This document shows, piece by piece, positions 1 to 7,476 of a DNA stretch of 12,944 bases. The notes under the pieces are model-generated. The model was not told where the DNA came from and ran no database searches. It saw nothing but the letters and a program-made list of their open reading frames with translations. Each line of letters starts with the position of its first letter. Positions within the stretch are counted from its first letter, which is position 1. Both the position numbers and the translations under genes were made by a program. This DNA is from Burkholderiales bacterium UBA2647 (lineage in GTDB: Bacteria; Pseudomonadota; Gammaproteobacteria; Burkholderiales; Burkholderiaceae_E). The DNA is taken from the NCBI GenBank assembly GCA_002359635.1, contig DENJ01000048.1, forward strand, positions 34,769 to 47,712, in the 5' to 3' direction.

Positions 1-15
1 CTGAGCTAACGACCC
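1..15 (-). tRNA. 5' end of a tRNA gene, probably tRNA-Lys (cut by the window edge)
   Basis: Read on the minus strand from 15 to 1, the sequence is GGGTCGTTAGCTCAG. This has the form of a 7-nt acceptor 5' strand (GGGTCGT), T8, A9 and the start of the D-arm (GCTCAG). From memory it matches the first 15 nt of bacterial tRNA-Lys; Val, Ala and Ile tRNAs also have a TAGCTCAG-like stretch but different acceptor bases. The anticodon lies outside the window, so the amino acid is an inference. Context supports it: in E. coli, and as I recall in Pseudomonas, tRNA-Lys genes lie downstream of the tol-pal-ybgF cluster on the same strand, as here. A consensus-like promoter ends about 6 nt upstream of the mature 5' end. 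Confidence 0.8.
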
Positions 16-27
16 ACGAAGCCCTCC

Positions 28-57
28 ATTATACAAAGAACTTAATTTGTGGGTCAA
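28..57 (-). promoter_or_regulatory. sigma70-type promoter for the edge tRNA gene
   Basis: On the minus strand a -35 box TTGACC (57 to 52) is followed after 18 bp by a perfect -10 box TATAAT (33 to 28). The predicted start of transcription is near position 21, about six bases before the mature tRNA 5' end at 15, a typical short tRNA leader. The discriminator after the -10 box is GC-rich (GGAGGGC), as is common for stable-RNA promoters under stringent control; that regulation is inferred. The promoter gives the tRNA its own transcription, independent of the yeeE/tol genes upstream. Confidence 0.85.
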
Positions 58-107
58 ACATCGGATCTTTCGCTTTGATTGTTATGCAATGCCTTGATGC
101 CCGCTTG

Positions 108-1199
108 CTAAAGACGACTCATTTGCCATTTCATCGCAAGCCAGGCGCCGGCTGCAATTGCGGGAAGGCTGATGGCGGCACTGAGCGCAAGCAGTGACGC
201 AGCGCTTAAGCCCTGCCCCACGGTACATCCAAAGGCGGTCACCCCGCCAACACCCATCAGCAATGCACCAAGCAAATGCATCGCTGTGTCTTCAAGACCG
301 GTGAAGCCTTCAAGCCTGAATCGCCTGCTGATCAGGGCATCGATAAAGGCCCCAATAATCATGCCAAAAACAGAAACGATGCCGATGCTAAGGGTTTTGC
401 TCCGGTCACTGAAGAGGATCAGATAATCGATGGTGTAGGCCATCGGGGCCACGAAACTGAAAGACTCAGGTCCTCTAGAGTTGGTGGCCAGAAATCCTTC
501 CTTCAAGGTGTTGGGATCCTCTTCAAGATAGCCAAGCGATGCTGACACAAACCACATGGCAGCAATGAGCCCGCCGATCATCAATCCGCTCAGCATCTGA
601 GCGCCGCCTTTGACAGACGATCTGCCCAGGAGCGCCATCAGTCCCAGCAGCAAACCAGAGACCCCGCAAGCACTCAGCATGCGCTGCCAGGGCATGGCAT
701 CCATGCCGAAGATAAGTCTTGGCAAATCTTGTGCAGAAGAAAGTTCTATAACCTGAGATTCAATCCATGTGACTCTTGGCATGGCAAGCAGACCCCTCAT
801 GGTGACATAGGCCGCGAGGCCCATCACCAGAACAACCACCAGCGCTTTCAGCGAGCCATGCCCCAAGCGAATCAGTGTCTTGCTCCCACAGCCTGAGGCG
901 AGCACCATGCCAAAACCAAACAATAAACCGCCGAAAAGATGACTGAGCCAGGTTAGCTTGGATGTGAGATAAAACGACGTTTCAACATGAATAATCTCAC
1001 TCGCCCAAATGATCTGGGTGAGCAGGATTGCGCCCACCAAGGCTGCAAGCCACTGTCGCAAACGACCGAAATCGGACATGTTGAACCAATCGCTCAGCGC
1101 GCCCATGGTACAAAAATGAGAGCGACTCATGAGCACACCCAATAAGCCGCTGATGAGACCCGCGGCGCCAAGCACCTGAGCGCTTGATGCCTCGCTCAC
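108..1199 (-). CDS. YeeE/YedE-family (TsuA-like) sulfur-compound transporter
   Basis: A 363-residue polytopic inner-membrane protein of the YeeE/YedE (DUF395, sulphur transport) family. Characterised relatives such as TsuA import thiosulfate through a path lined by conserved cysteines. The double-domain layout is visible. The N-terminal half has HFCTMGALSDWF (Cys30) and ASGCGSKTLIRLGHGS (Cys104); the C-terminal half has FGCTVGQG (Cys325). Long hydrophobic stretches separate them, at about 10-24, 51-68, 88-103, 118-138, 176-191, 203-222, 272-290 and 308-355. Another cysteine, Cys178, lies in a membrane segment. The start is GTG: GTG at 1199 overlaps the cpoB stop in a GTGA 4-nt overlap, which favours this start and suggests translational coupling. 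It is the last protein gene before the tRNA. The substrate is not shown by the sequence; thiosulfate or a similar reduced sulfur compound is the family-based guess. A functional link to Tol-Pal is not evident. Confidence 0.88.
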   Translation of the reverse strand: MSEASSAQVLGAAGLISGLLGVLMSRSHFCTMGALSDWFNMSDFGRLRQWLAALVGAILLTQIIWASEIIHVETSFYLTSKLTWLSHLFGGLLFGFGMVLASGCGSKTLIRLGHGSLKALVVVLVMGLAAYVTMRGLLAMPRVTWIESQVIELSSAQDLPRLIFGMDAMPWQRMLSACGVSGLLLGLMALLGRSSVKGGAQMLSGLMIGGLIAAMWFVSASLGYLEEDPNTLKEGFLATNSRGPESFSFVAPMAYTIDYLILFSDRSKTLSIGIVSVFGMIIGAFIDALISRRFRLEGFTGLEDTAMHLLGALLMGVGGVTAFGCTVGQGLSAASLLALSAAISLPAIAAGAWLAMKWQMSRL

Positions 1200-2128
1200 T
1201 TGAGTTTGCTGAGGCGTTCTTTTGCAACAACCGCAGCATTGCTTTCGGGGTGTCGCTCGACCAGGCTTTGAAGTGTTTTTCGCGCAGCGGGTCGCTCACC
1301 GGCATCGGCCTGGGCAAGACCTAAGTTAAGTTGCGCGTCTGCTGCCCGGGGGTGCTCGGCATAGCTTTTCAAGAACGCCGTAAAGCTTGTGATCGCGGGC
1401 TTGAATTCGCGCTGGGCATAGTTGGCGCTGCCAAGCCAAAACACCAGACTTGGCATATAGGCTGAGTCCGGGTAGCGCTCCATCATGCCACGCAATTGGC
1501 TTGCTGCCTGGTTAAAAGCTCCCGAACGAAAAGACTCAATGGCGGCGTCGAATTGTCGCTTCTCAGCGGGGTCGACCCGAATTTCCACACCATCGACATT
1601 GACCCGGATCGGTTCAAAAGCTGTCAGTCGATGATCGACCTCACCCACTTTGGATTTGACTTCAGCAATTCGTTTGTCAACGATCTGGTCGAGATCGCGA
1701 TGGCGCTTTTGGGTAAGGCTAAGCTCATTGACGAGTTCTTCAATCTGTCCCCGCGCTCGGGCGAGTTCTTGGCGAAGCCGCTCCATGTCAGATTGAACGC
1801 CGAGTTGGCCTTGTCCGTCTGCTTTTTTTTGTAGCGCTTGTTGCGTGTCTCTGAGTTCGGCGCTCAAGCCCTGAATCTGTTTACCGAGTTCCTGGGTCTG
1901 GTTACGCAGCTCTTCAAAGCGGATCCGCAGGTCAAGTATCGCCTTGCGGGCTTCATCATCGGAAAAAATAGCGGCCTGGGCACGCGTCTGGTAAGCGCTG
2001 GCACCCAAGACGAGCGCAACGCTGAACCCGATCGCAATCAGCCGCCCTAAACCTGAACCGTAGGCTTGGCTGCGGTGCTCAGCATGAAGCGCCGAGCTTG
2101 AGCCGGAAGCGCGAAGGCTTCGTGTCAT
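1196..2128 (-). CDS. cpoB: Cell division coordinator CpoB (YbgF), Tol-Pal system protein
   Basis: A 310-residue periplasmic protein. In E. coli CpoB binds TolA and links outer-membrane constriction with PBP1B-dependent septal peptidoglycan synthesis. An N-terminal signal is visible: a long basic/polar lead, then a hydrophobic core at about 29-44 and a likely cleavage after AQA near residue 52. Residues about 57-170 are rich in E, Q, R, K and L with heptad spacing, fitting the trimerising coiled coil. This is longer than the short coiled coil of the E. coli protein. Residues about 193-310 hold the TPR-type C-terminal domain, with repeats around AIESFRSGAFNQAASQL, AITSFTAFLKSYAEHP and ARKTLQSLVERHPES. 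The ATG at 2128 overlaps the pal stop (ATGA), which supports this start. The lead before the hydrophobic core is unusually long for a signal peptide. Confidence 0.93.
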   Translation of the reverse strand: MTRSLRASGSSSALHAEHRSQAYGSGLGRLIAIGFSVALVLGASAYQTRAQAAIFSDDEARKAILDLRIRFEELRNQTQELGKQIQGLSAELRDTQQALQKKADGQGQLGVQSDMERLRQELARARGQIEELVNELSLTQKRHRDLDQIVDKRIAEVKSKVGEVDHRLTAFEPIRVNVDGVEIRVDPAEKRQFDAAIESFRSGAFNQAASQLRGMMERYPDSAYMPSLVFWLGSANYAQREFKPAITSFTAFLKSYAEHPRAADAQLNLGLAQADAGERPAARKTLQSLVERHPESNAAVVAKERLSKLK

Positions 2129-2703
2129 TGCTGATAGACCAGTTCAGCACGACGATTTTGCGCATAAGCCGCTTCATCAGTGCCCTGGTTCATCGGTTTT
2201 TCCTCGCCCAAGCTCACCGCTTCGAGTTGCGAGTCGGCCACACCCAAGGTAACGAGTGCTTTGCGAACCGCTTCGGCTCGCTTTTGGCCCAAGGCTAAGT
2301 TGTACTCACGCGTACCGCGCTCATCGGTATGGCCCTGAAGCGCAACCCTCAGTTGCTTGTTGGTTTGCAAAAAGTTTGCATGCGCCTGAATGAGTCCGCG
2401 AAATTCCTCACGAATCTCAAAGCTATCGAAATCAAAATAAACAATTTTGCGAAACACCGGGCTTGAGGGATCGCTTAGCGCTGCCGGCAAGCCGGTGGTT
2501 GCGCTGCTTGTCGCCTGCACTGGCGCTATGGCTGATCGCGCTGCAGGCTCTGGAGCGGCTTGGGCGCTCGGGCTGGCATCCCCTGCGGCTGCCCGGTTAT
2601 CGATCGGCGCAGCCTTTTGCTCGTCGAGAGGAACCGATGAGCAAGCACCTAGCGTCAAAGAAACGGCAGCGAGCAAAGCGAGGTGGCGGGCAAACTGTTT
2701 CAT
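2125..2703 (-). CDS. pal: Peptidoglycan-associated lipoprotein Pal
   Basis: A 192-residue outer-membrane lipoprotein that binds meso-DAP peptidoglycan and TolB. The signal peptide (MKQFARHLALLAAVSLT) ends in a lipobox LGAC with the acylated Cys at residue 21; the next residues (Ser-Ser) fit outer-membrane sorting. An Ala/Pro-rich tether of about 60 residues follows. The OmpA-like domain begins near residue 85, with YFDFDS at 89-94, GHTDERGT at 124-131, then LGQKRAEAV and NRRAEL at 183-188, all hallmarks of the peptidoglycan-binding fold. The frame can also open at a GTG nine bases upstream (2712), but a GGAG Shine-Dalgarno sits 8 nt before the ATG at 2703 and overlaps that GTG, so the ATG is preferred. 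It follows tolB by about 50 nt and overlaps cpoB by 4 nt. Confidence 0.96.
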   Translation of the reverse strand: MKQFARHLALLAAVSLTLGACSSVPLDEQKAAPIDNRAAAGDASPSAQAAPEPAARSAIAPVQATSSATTGLPAALSDPSSPVFRKIVYFDFDSFEIREEFRGLIQAHANFLQTNKQLRVALQGHTDERGTREYNLALGQKRAEAVRKALVTLGVADSQLEAVSLGEEKPMNQGTDEAAYAQNRRAELVYQQ

Positions 2704-2711
2704 GCGGTGCA

Positions 2712-2715
2712 CTCC
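2712..2715 (-). promoter_or_regulatory. Shine-Dalgarno site that sets the pal start
   Basis: On the minus strand GGAG (2715 to 2712) lies 8 nt before the ATG at 2703. It overlaps the alternative in-frame GTG codon at 2712 to 2710, which itself has no purine-rich site at a usable distance. This selects the ATG as the pal start and adjusts the lipobox cysteine to residue 21. Confidence 0.7.
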
Positions 2716-2752
2716 AAAGAATAAATTGATTAAGTCTTTTTATTGAAATCAA

Positions 2753-4081
2753 TTACTTTAAGGGCATGGGGCCCCAGGCAGGTTCGCGCATTTCACCCGC
2801 GAGACTTGCCAGTTGCTGTCGCACCTTGCCATCCACCGAGGCCGCGAACAAAGCATCACGCCCGCCTCGGCGGCTTGCATACATCACCCACTTGCCGTTC
2901 GGTGAAAACGACGGCGCCTCTTCGCGTCCGCTGTCTGATACAAGGGTATCGTTGCCACTTGCGAGATCTCTTACGGCGACCAGATAACGCCCTTCACGGC
3001 GGGTAATGTAGGCGAGCAGTTTGCCGTCGGGGCTGAGCCTCGCTGATGTCGAGTAGGGCGAACCAAAGGTGACACGCCTGGCCTCGCCGCCCTGGCTTGA
3101 GACTTGATAAATCTGTGGGCTTCCGGCACGGTCAGAGGTGAAATAAACCGCGCGTCCATCGGGCGAAAAAACCGGCTCGGTGTCGATCGAGTTCGACGAG
3201 GTGAGGCGCCGGGGTGAACCCCCTCGGGCTGATACCAGGTAAATCTGCGACATACCGTCCAGAGTGAGCGATACCGCAAGTTGCTGGCCGTCAGGCGCCC
3301 AAGCTGGCGCACTGTTACTGCCGCGAAAATTAGCGACCGCGATGCGTTCGCCGTTGGCGAGATTGTGCACGTAAACCACCGGTTTTTTGCTTTCGAAAGA
3401 CACGTAGGCAAGCTTGGTACCGTCGGGCGACCAGCGTGGCGATATGATCGGCTCGGCAGAACTCAGCGCCAACTGGGGATTTTCCGCGTCCCAGTCTGCA
3501 ATTTGCAGGACATAACGCGTCGCCTGCTTGCTGACGTAGGCAATTCTTGTCGAGAAGATGCCTTGTTCGCCGGTCAGTGCCTCATAGACCTCATCGGCAA
3601 TACGATGCCCGGCCACCCTCAAGTCATCCGGATGTACAACCATCGAGCGCTGAAAAACCGCCCGTTGCTTGACCAGATCGCTGAGGCGGTAGCGCACATC
3701 GAAACGCCCGTCCGCCAGACGCGACACAGAGCCCGATACCAGCATGTCGATGCCTTTGCCCCGCAGTTCGGCTGGCACCGGACCGGTATCGGCCAATACC
3801 ACGCCGCTATCAATCATGTTGAAGAGGCCGCTTCGACCTAGGTCGCTATGGACAACACCAGCAACATCAACCCTTGCGCGTTGGTCGGCTGCAAAACTCG
3901 CTACCGACACCGGAAGCAGTGATTGCGCAACGCCCGAAACATCAACCCGTTGTTGGGCTTGAAGCGATTCGCTAAAGACAGTTAAGCAGCTGAAACCGAA
4001 GCTTGCGCGGCTGAACTTGGCGATCAGCGAACGCCTCGTGCTACTGAAGCGGGCTTGCAGGGCGGAGGCATGATCTTTCAT
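2753..4081 (-). CDS. tolB: Tol-Pal system beta-propeller protein TolB
   Basis: A 442-residue periplasmic protein that cycles between Pal and TolA. The N-terminal D1 domain spans residues about 44-180 (VDVSGV, then LPVSVASFAA and RSGLFNMID). The six-bladed propeller occupies the C-terminal half, with at least five PD40-type repeats marked by WSPDG (217-221), WAPDG, FSPDG, LSPDG and FSPNG, ending in REPAWGPM. The frame stays open to 4288 inside tolA, but an ATG at 4081 gives the usual TolB length of about 430-440 and starts after the tolA stop, so I chose it. No good Shine-Dalgarno precedes it. The signal region (residues 1-42) is odd: a basic stretch with STRRSLIAKFSR and only a short, weakly hydrophobic core (FGFSCLTVF) before a likely SLQA cleavage. 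Export is inferred from the family. Confidence 0.94.
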   Translation of the reverse strand: MKDHASALQARFSSTRRSLIAKFSRASFGFSCLTVFSESLQAQQRVDVSGVAQSLLPVSVASFAADQRARVDVAGVVHSDLGRSGLFNMIDSGVVLADTGPVPAELRGKGIDMLVSGSVSRLADGRFDVRYRLSDLVKQRAVFQRSMVVHPDDLRVAGHRIADEVYEALTGEQGIFSTRIAYVSKQATRYVLQIADWDAENPQLALSSAEPIISPRWSPDGTKLAYVSFESKKPVVYVHNLANGERIAVANFRGSNSAPAWAPDGQQLAVSLTLDGMSQIYLVSARGGSPRRLTSSNSIDTEPVFSPDGRAVYFTSDRAGSPQIYQVSSQGGEARRVTFGSPYSTSARLSPDGKLLAYITRREGRYLVAVRDLASGNDTLVSDSGREEAPSFSPNGKWVMYASRRGGRDALFAASVDGKVRQQLASLAGEMREPAWGPMPLK

Positions 4082-4158
4082 AGGATGCGCACTAACATGG
4101 CGGATGAAGTTTACATCATGCTGCACCTTAGACTGCTCCGCTAGGCTGTTGCCCGACC

Positions 4159-5184
4159 TCACATCATGCCCTCTTTGGAGCCGTCTCTGGGCTGATGCGA
4201 AATCAACATCGAACCAGGGCAACTGCCCGAAGGTGGTTTCGGAAAAGGCGTTGTTCGGTTGATTGCACGCTCGGCAGCCTCGTCCCAACTCTTGTTGCCG
4301 CTGCTTGATTTAAGTCGCACTTGGAGCACCTCGCAAGCTGCTGACAGACTGACGGTGAATTCTGCGCGCGGGTTGCCCGTGAAGCTTTGGCCAAAAACCG
4401 TGTTGGCGCGAATCGCTGCCCTCAGTTTTGCCGCATAGCCTGCATCGATGCTATTGCCCTGTCCCCCGGCGCCCGCTGAAAGGCCTTGAGCGCTGTTGCC
4501 ATCCCTTGAACCGCCGGGGTTGCTTTGTCTTGCGCTGTCCTGCCTCGAGCGGGTGTCGGGGGTGGTTTGCTGCATGCGCGCAATCTGATCGGCACGCAGT
4601 CGCTCGGCAAGTTTTTCCTCCTCGGCTTCGCGAAGCTTTTGTTCGGCCTGTTTTTTCTTTTCAATGTCGGCAAGTTTCTTTTTGCGTTCATCGTCTTGCT
4701 TTTGCTTTTCCTCGGCGAGCTTGCGTTGTTCTGACTCTTTTTTGGCTTTTTCAGCCTCGCGTTTTGCTTTTTCTTCGGCTAGTTTTTTGGTTTCCTGGCG
4801 TTTCTTTTCTTCAGCCAAGCGTTTGGCTTCCTCCTGACGACGTTCCTGCTCTTTCTTTTTTTGCAAAGCGATATCGGCGGCGGTCGGTTCAACCACTTTG
4901 GGTGCTTTGGGTGCCAGCTTGGCTGCGGGTGGCTCCGGTTCGGGCTTGATGGGTTTGGGCACAGACGTGGGCTCAGGTTTTGGCTCGGGCTTGAGTTCGG
5001 ACTTTGGCGCCTCGACCCTGGCGTTTGCGACACTTGGGGCGTCACTTGCCTGCCAGAGTTCGGCCTGGACAGGGGGCGGTTCCTTGTTTTTCCACGAAAG
5101 ACCAATCAGCAGCAAGGCGGCAAGCGCGGCATGCATGAGCACCGCAAGCGTGATTGATAGCCGTCGCTGCTTTTGTTCGTTCAT
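4159..5184 (-). CDS. tolA: Tol-Pal system protein TolA
   Basis: A 341-residue protein that bridges the inner membrane TolQR motor to TolB-Pal. Domain I has a short cytosolic tail and a single transmembrane helix at about 10-30, with His18 in the helix (VLMHAALAALL). A Pro/Lys/Glu-rich segment (35-100) leads into a highly charged alpha-helical domain II (about 104-205) of repeated AEEK, KKE and KLAEE blocks. A Gly/Ser/Asn-rich linker (207-246) connects to domain III (247-331), which begins DAGYAAKLRAAIRAN. Domain III has two cysteines (284 and 322) that could form the disulfide seen in TolA C-terminal domains. A TGA lies eight codons upstream in frame, so ATG 5184 is the first possible ATG. 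There is no strong Shine-Dalgarno. The repetitive domain gives many spurious frames on both strands. Confidence 0.95.
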   Translation of the reverse strand: MNEQKQRRLSITLAVLMHAALAALLLIGLSWKNKEPPPVQAELWQASDAPSVANARVEAPKSELKPEPKPEPTSVPKPIKPEPEPPAAKLAPKAPKVVEPTAADIALQKKKEQERRQEEAKRLAEEKKRQETKKLAEEKAKREAEKAKKESEQRKLAEEKQKQDDERKKKLADIEKKKQAEQKLREAEEEKLAERLRADQIARMQQTTPDTRSRQDSARQSNPGGSRDGNSAQGLSAGAGGQGNSIDAGYAAKLRAAIRANTVFGQSFTGNPRAEFTVSLSAACEVLQVRLKSSSGNKSWDEAAERAINRTTPFPKPPSGSCPGSMLISHQPRDGSKEGMM

Positions 5185-5249
5185 GCCGAGGCGATGAAAC
5201 GAAGCTCAGTCGATATAGTCATTAGCATAGCGCTTCAAGAACTTTGTCA

Positions 5250-5699
5250 TCAGTTGGAAGCTTTCACCATCAAGGCCACGCGCTGAATACCCCCGCGGCG
5301 AAGCAAATCCATGGCCTCAACCACTTTCTCGTAAGCGATTGACTTATCTGCGCTGATCACAACTGGCAAATTCTGATCTGCCTGCATGCGTTTGACCGCC
5401 TCAAGCAATTCGGTCTTCCCGACCCGCTCCTTGGTCTGTTCGCCATCACGGGTGTTGCGGCTGCGAAGGCTCATCGCACCGTTGCGTTGGATAAGCAGTT
5501 CAATAAACCCCTCGGTTTTCGCATTGCTCTGGCCAGCCGATGGCAGGTCGATCGCCCCTGGCGGCAGCAGTGGGGCAGTGACCATGAAGATCACAAGCAG
5601 CACCAGCATCACATCGATATAGGGGACCACATTGATCTCTGCCACCATGCGACGGGATCGTCGCGATGAGCCCGAGCGGGTTGAGGCACCGGCACCCAT
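5250..5699 (-). CDS. tolR: Tol-Pal motor protein TolR (ExbD family)
   Basis: A 149-residue inner-membrane protein that, with TolQ, forms the proton-driven motor energising TolA. A basic cytosolic tail precedes one transmembrane helix at about 25-44 (VPYIDVMLVLLVIFMVTAP). Asp29 in YIDVMLVLL corresponds to the conserved proton-carrying Asp of ExbD/TolR. The periplasmic domain (50-149) includes LPSAGQSNA, VVISADKS and the C-terminal RVALMVKA, which fit the dimeric ExbD fold. The ATG at 5699 is only 2 nt after the tolQ stop, so translation is probably coupled. A gap of 65 nt separates it from tolA. Confidence 0.96.
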   Translation of the reverse strand: MGAGASTRSGSSRRSRRMVAEINVVPYIDVMLVLLVIFMVTAPLLPPGAIDLPSAGQSNAKTEGFIELLIQRNGAMSLRSRNTRDGEQTKERVGKTELLEAVKRMQADQNLPVVISADKSIAYEKVVEAMDLLRRGGIQRVALMVKASN

Positions 5700-5701
5700 G
5701 T

Positions 5702-6382
5702 TCAGCGCGCCTGCCTTTGCAGGATGTTGAGAAACTCTTCCGTAAACGTATCAAAACGATTGGCAAGACGATCGATCTCGGTCGCATAACGGTTATAAGC
5801 AACCACAGCTGGAATTGCAGCAAATAGGCCGATGGCAGTCGCAACCAGTGCCTCGGCAATACCAGGGGCGACCGCAGCGAGTGTGGCTTGTTGCACATTG
5901 GCCAGGCCGCGAAAAGAGTTCATGATCCCCCAAACCGTACCAAACAAACCGATATAAGGACTGACCGAACCGGCTGAGGCTAGAAAAGGAAGCCCGCCTT
6001 CAAGGCTATCCATTTCACGTTGACTTGCAGCACGCATCGCCCGACGTGACCCATCAAGCATTGCGGCTACGTCACCAGGCTTTTGCTGTCGTACCTTGAG
6101 AAATTCACCCATGCCTGCCTCGAAAATCCTGGCAAGCGCCCCGCGTTGATGTTTGCCGTCTTCTTGGAGTTCACGGTAGAGCGCACCCAGATCGCCATCG
6201 GTCCAAAAAGCATCCTCAAAGGCGCGGGTGAGTCCTTTTTCTTCCCTGATGCTAAAGCCTTTGCGAAAAATGCCGGTCCATGAGGCCACGGAAATGGCGA
6301 GCAACACCAGCATCACAATTTGAACCAAGACGCTGGCATTTAAGACCAGCGACAAAATCGACATATCGGCGTGCGCGCTCAT
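5702..6382 (-). CDS. tolQ: Tol-Pal motor protein TolQ (ExbB/MotA family)
   Basis: A 226-residue inner-membrane proton-channel subunit that forms the TolQ pentamer around TolR. Three transmembrane segments are visible: about 14-36, 132-156 and 169-196. A large cytosolic loop lies between the first two. The family signature PYIGLFGTVWGIM lies at 142-154. Thr149 and Thr182 (in LVATAIGLFAA) are 33 residues apart, as are Thr145 and Thr178 of E. coli TolQ, so the channel residues look intact. The ATG at 6382 overlaps the ruvB stop (ATGA). The Shine-Dalgarno is modest (AGGATG, about 12 nt upstream, inside ruvB). ybgC, the usual upstream neighbour, is missing. Confidence 0.97.
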   Translation of the reverse strand: MSAHADMSILSLVLNASVLVQIVMLVLLAISVASWTGIFRKGFSIREEKGLTRAFEDAFWTDGDLGALYRELQEDGKHQRGALARIFEAGMGEFLKVRQQKPGDVAAMLDGSRRAMRAASQREMDSLEGGLPFLASAGSVSPYIGLFGTVWGIMNSFRGLANVQQATLAAVAPGIAEALVATAIGLFAAIPAVVAYNRYATEIDRLANRFDTFTEEFLNILQRQAR

Positions 6383-7476
6383 GGCTTGGAAGCATCCTGA
6401 TCGAATAACGAAGGGTTGGCAATTGGGTTGACAATGTTGGTCTGAACAGCTTGGGGGCGATCAAGTCCGAGGTGCTGCCAGGCTAATTCGGTGGCAACGC
6501 GGCCGCGCGGTGTCCGCTGCAAATAGCCTTGCTGAATCAAAAAAGGTTCGATCACATCCTCGATGGTTTCGCGTTCCTCACCAATCGCCGCAGCCAGATT
6601 ATCCAGGCCCACCGGGCCGCCCGCAAACTTTCGAGTGATGGCCTCAAGAAGACTGCGATCCATGAGGTCAAGCCCTTGCTGGTCCACATCAAGCATCGCA
6701 AGGGCCTGGTCTGCAACCTTTTCGGTAATGCTGCCGCCATGTCTCACCTGGGCATAATCCCGCACCCTGCGCAGCAGGCGATTGGCAATTCTCGGGGTGC
6801 CACGTGAACGCGCGGCGATCTCCCGTGCGCCTGCCTCGTCGGTCTGCGCCTTGAGCAGGCCAGCAGATCTCATCACAATGCTTGTTAGATCAGTAACATT
6901 ATAAAATTCAAGTCTTGAAACGATACCGAAACGATCACGAAGCGGATTGGTCAGCATGCCTGCTCGGGTGGTTGCACCCACGAGTGTGAAGGGTTGCAGA
7001 TCGAGTTTGATCGAACGTGCAGCCGGACCTTCGCCAATCATGATGTCGATTTGATAATCCTCAAGCGCCGGATAAAGAATTTCTTCAATGACCGGCGAGA
7101 GACGGTGGATTTCGTCAATGAACAGCACATCATGACGCTCAAGATTCGTTAAAAGGGCTGCAAGGTCACCTGCACGCTCCAGAACCGGCCCGGAGGTCTG
7201 GCGCAAACTTACCCCCATCTCTTGCGCAAGAATATGCGCAAGCGTCGTTTTTCCTAATCCGGGAGGCCCAAAAAGTAGCACGTGATCAAGCGGTTCATGG
7301 CGTTGCCGGGCCGCTTGAATAAAAATTCCGAGTTGCTCCCGGATACGCGCTTGCCCGACATAATCCTGGAGGGTTTTTGGGCGCAGTGCGCGTTCAATGG
7401 CCTCTTCCTGAGGCGTTTGGGGCTGCGGGGCAATCAGTCTTGCTGCGCCGCCGAGCTCGTCATGCTTGATGCTCAT
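6379..7476 (-). CDS. ruvB: Holliday junction branch migration ATPase RuvB
   Basis: A 365-residue AAA+ helicase that forms hexameric rings on DNA and drives branch migration with RuvA. Visible motifs: LRPKTLQDYVGQ near 31; Walker A GPPGLGKT at 70-77; Walker B VLFIDEI at 117-123; GATTRAG with the arginine-finger region at 167-173; and GTPRIANRLLRRVRD at 226-240. The winged-helix DNA-binding domain runs to about 340 (RTPRGRVATELAWQHLG), followed by a tail of about 25 residues that is less typical. The ATG at 7476 overlaps the ruvA stop (ATGA). An AGAGG Shine-Dalgarno lies about 9 nt upstream. Its stop overlaps the tolQ start, tying recombination-repair translation to the Tol cluster. Confidence 0.98.
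   Translation of the reverse strand: MSIKHDELGGAARLIAPQPQTPQEEAIERALRPKTLQDYVGQARIREQLGIFIQAARQRHEPLDHVLLFGPPGLGKTTLAHILAQEMGVSLRQTSGPVLERAGDLAALLTNLERHDVLFIDEIHRLSPVIEEILYPALEDYQIDIMIGEGPAARSIKLDLQPFTLVGATTRAGMLTNPLRDRFGIVSRLEFYNVTDLTSIVMRSAGLLKAQTDEAGAREIAARSRGTPRIANRLLRRVRDYAQVRHGGSITEKVADQALAMLDVDQQGLDLMDRSLLEAITRKFAGGPVGLDNLAAAIGEERETIEDVIEPFLIQQGYLQRTPRGRVATELAWQHLGLDRPQAVQTNIVNPIANPSLFDQDASKP

Noticed and set aside
11..55. Inverted repeat GACCCAC/GTGGGTC as a terminator for yeeE
   Set aside because: The 7-bp arms are 31 nt apart with no T-run; one arm is the tRNA acceptor end and the other overlaps the -35 box, so the promoter and tRNA explain them better.
2716..2752. AT-rich gap between tolB and pal with TTGATT/AATCAA arms as promoter or terminator
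   Set aside because: The arms are only 6 bp, with no GC-rich stem, and no well-spaced -35/-10 pair is seen; the AT-richness fits an open ribosome-binding region for pal.
4082..4288. N-terminal extension of TolB overlapping tolA
   Set aside because: It would add 69 residues before the signal region and overlap the end of tolA by 130 nt; family length supports the ATG at 4081.
5212..5238. Possible promoter before tolA (TTGAAG and TATATC on the minus strand)
   Set aside because: The spacer is only 15 bp and both boxes are imperfect; such matches are expected by chance in an AT-richer gap.
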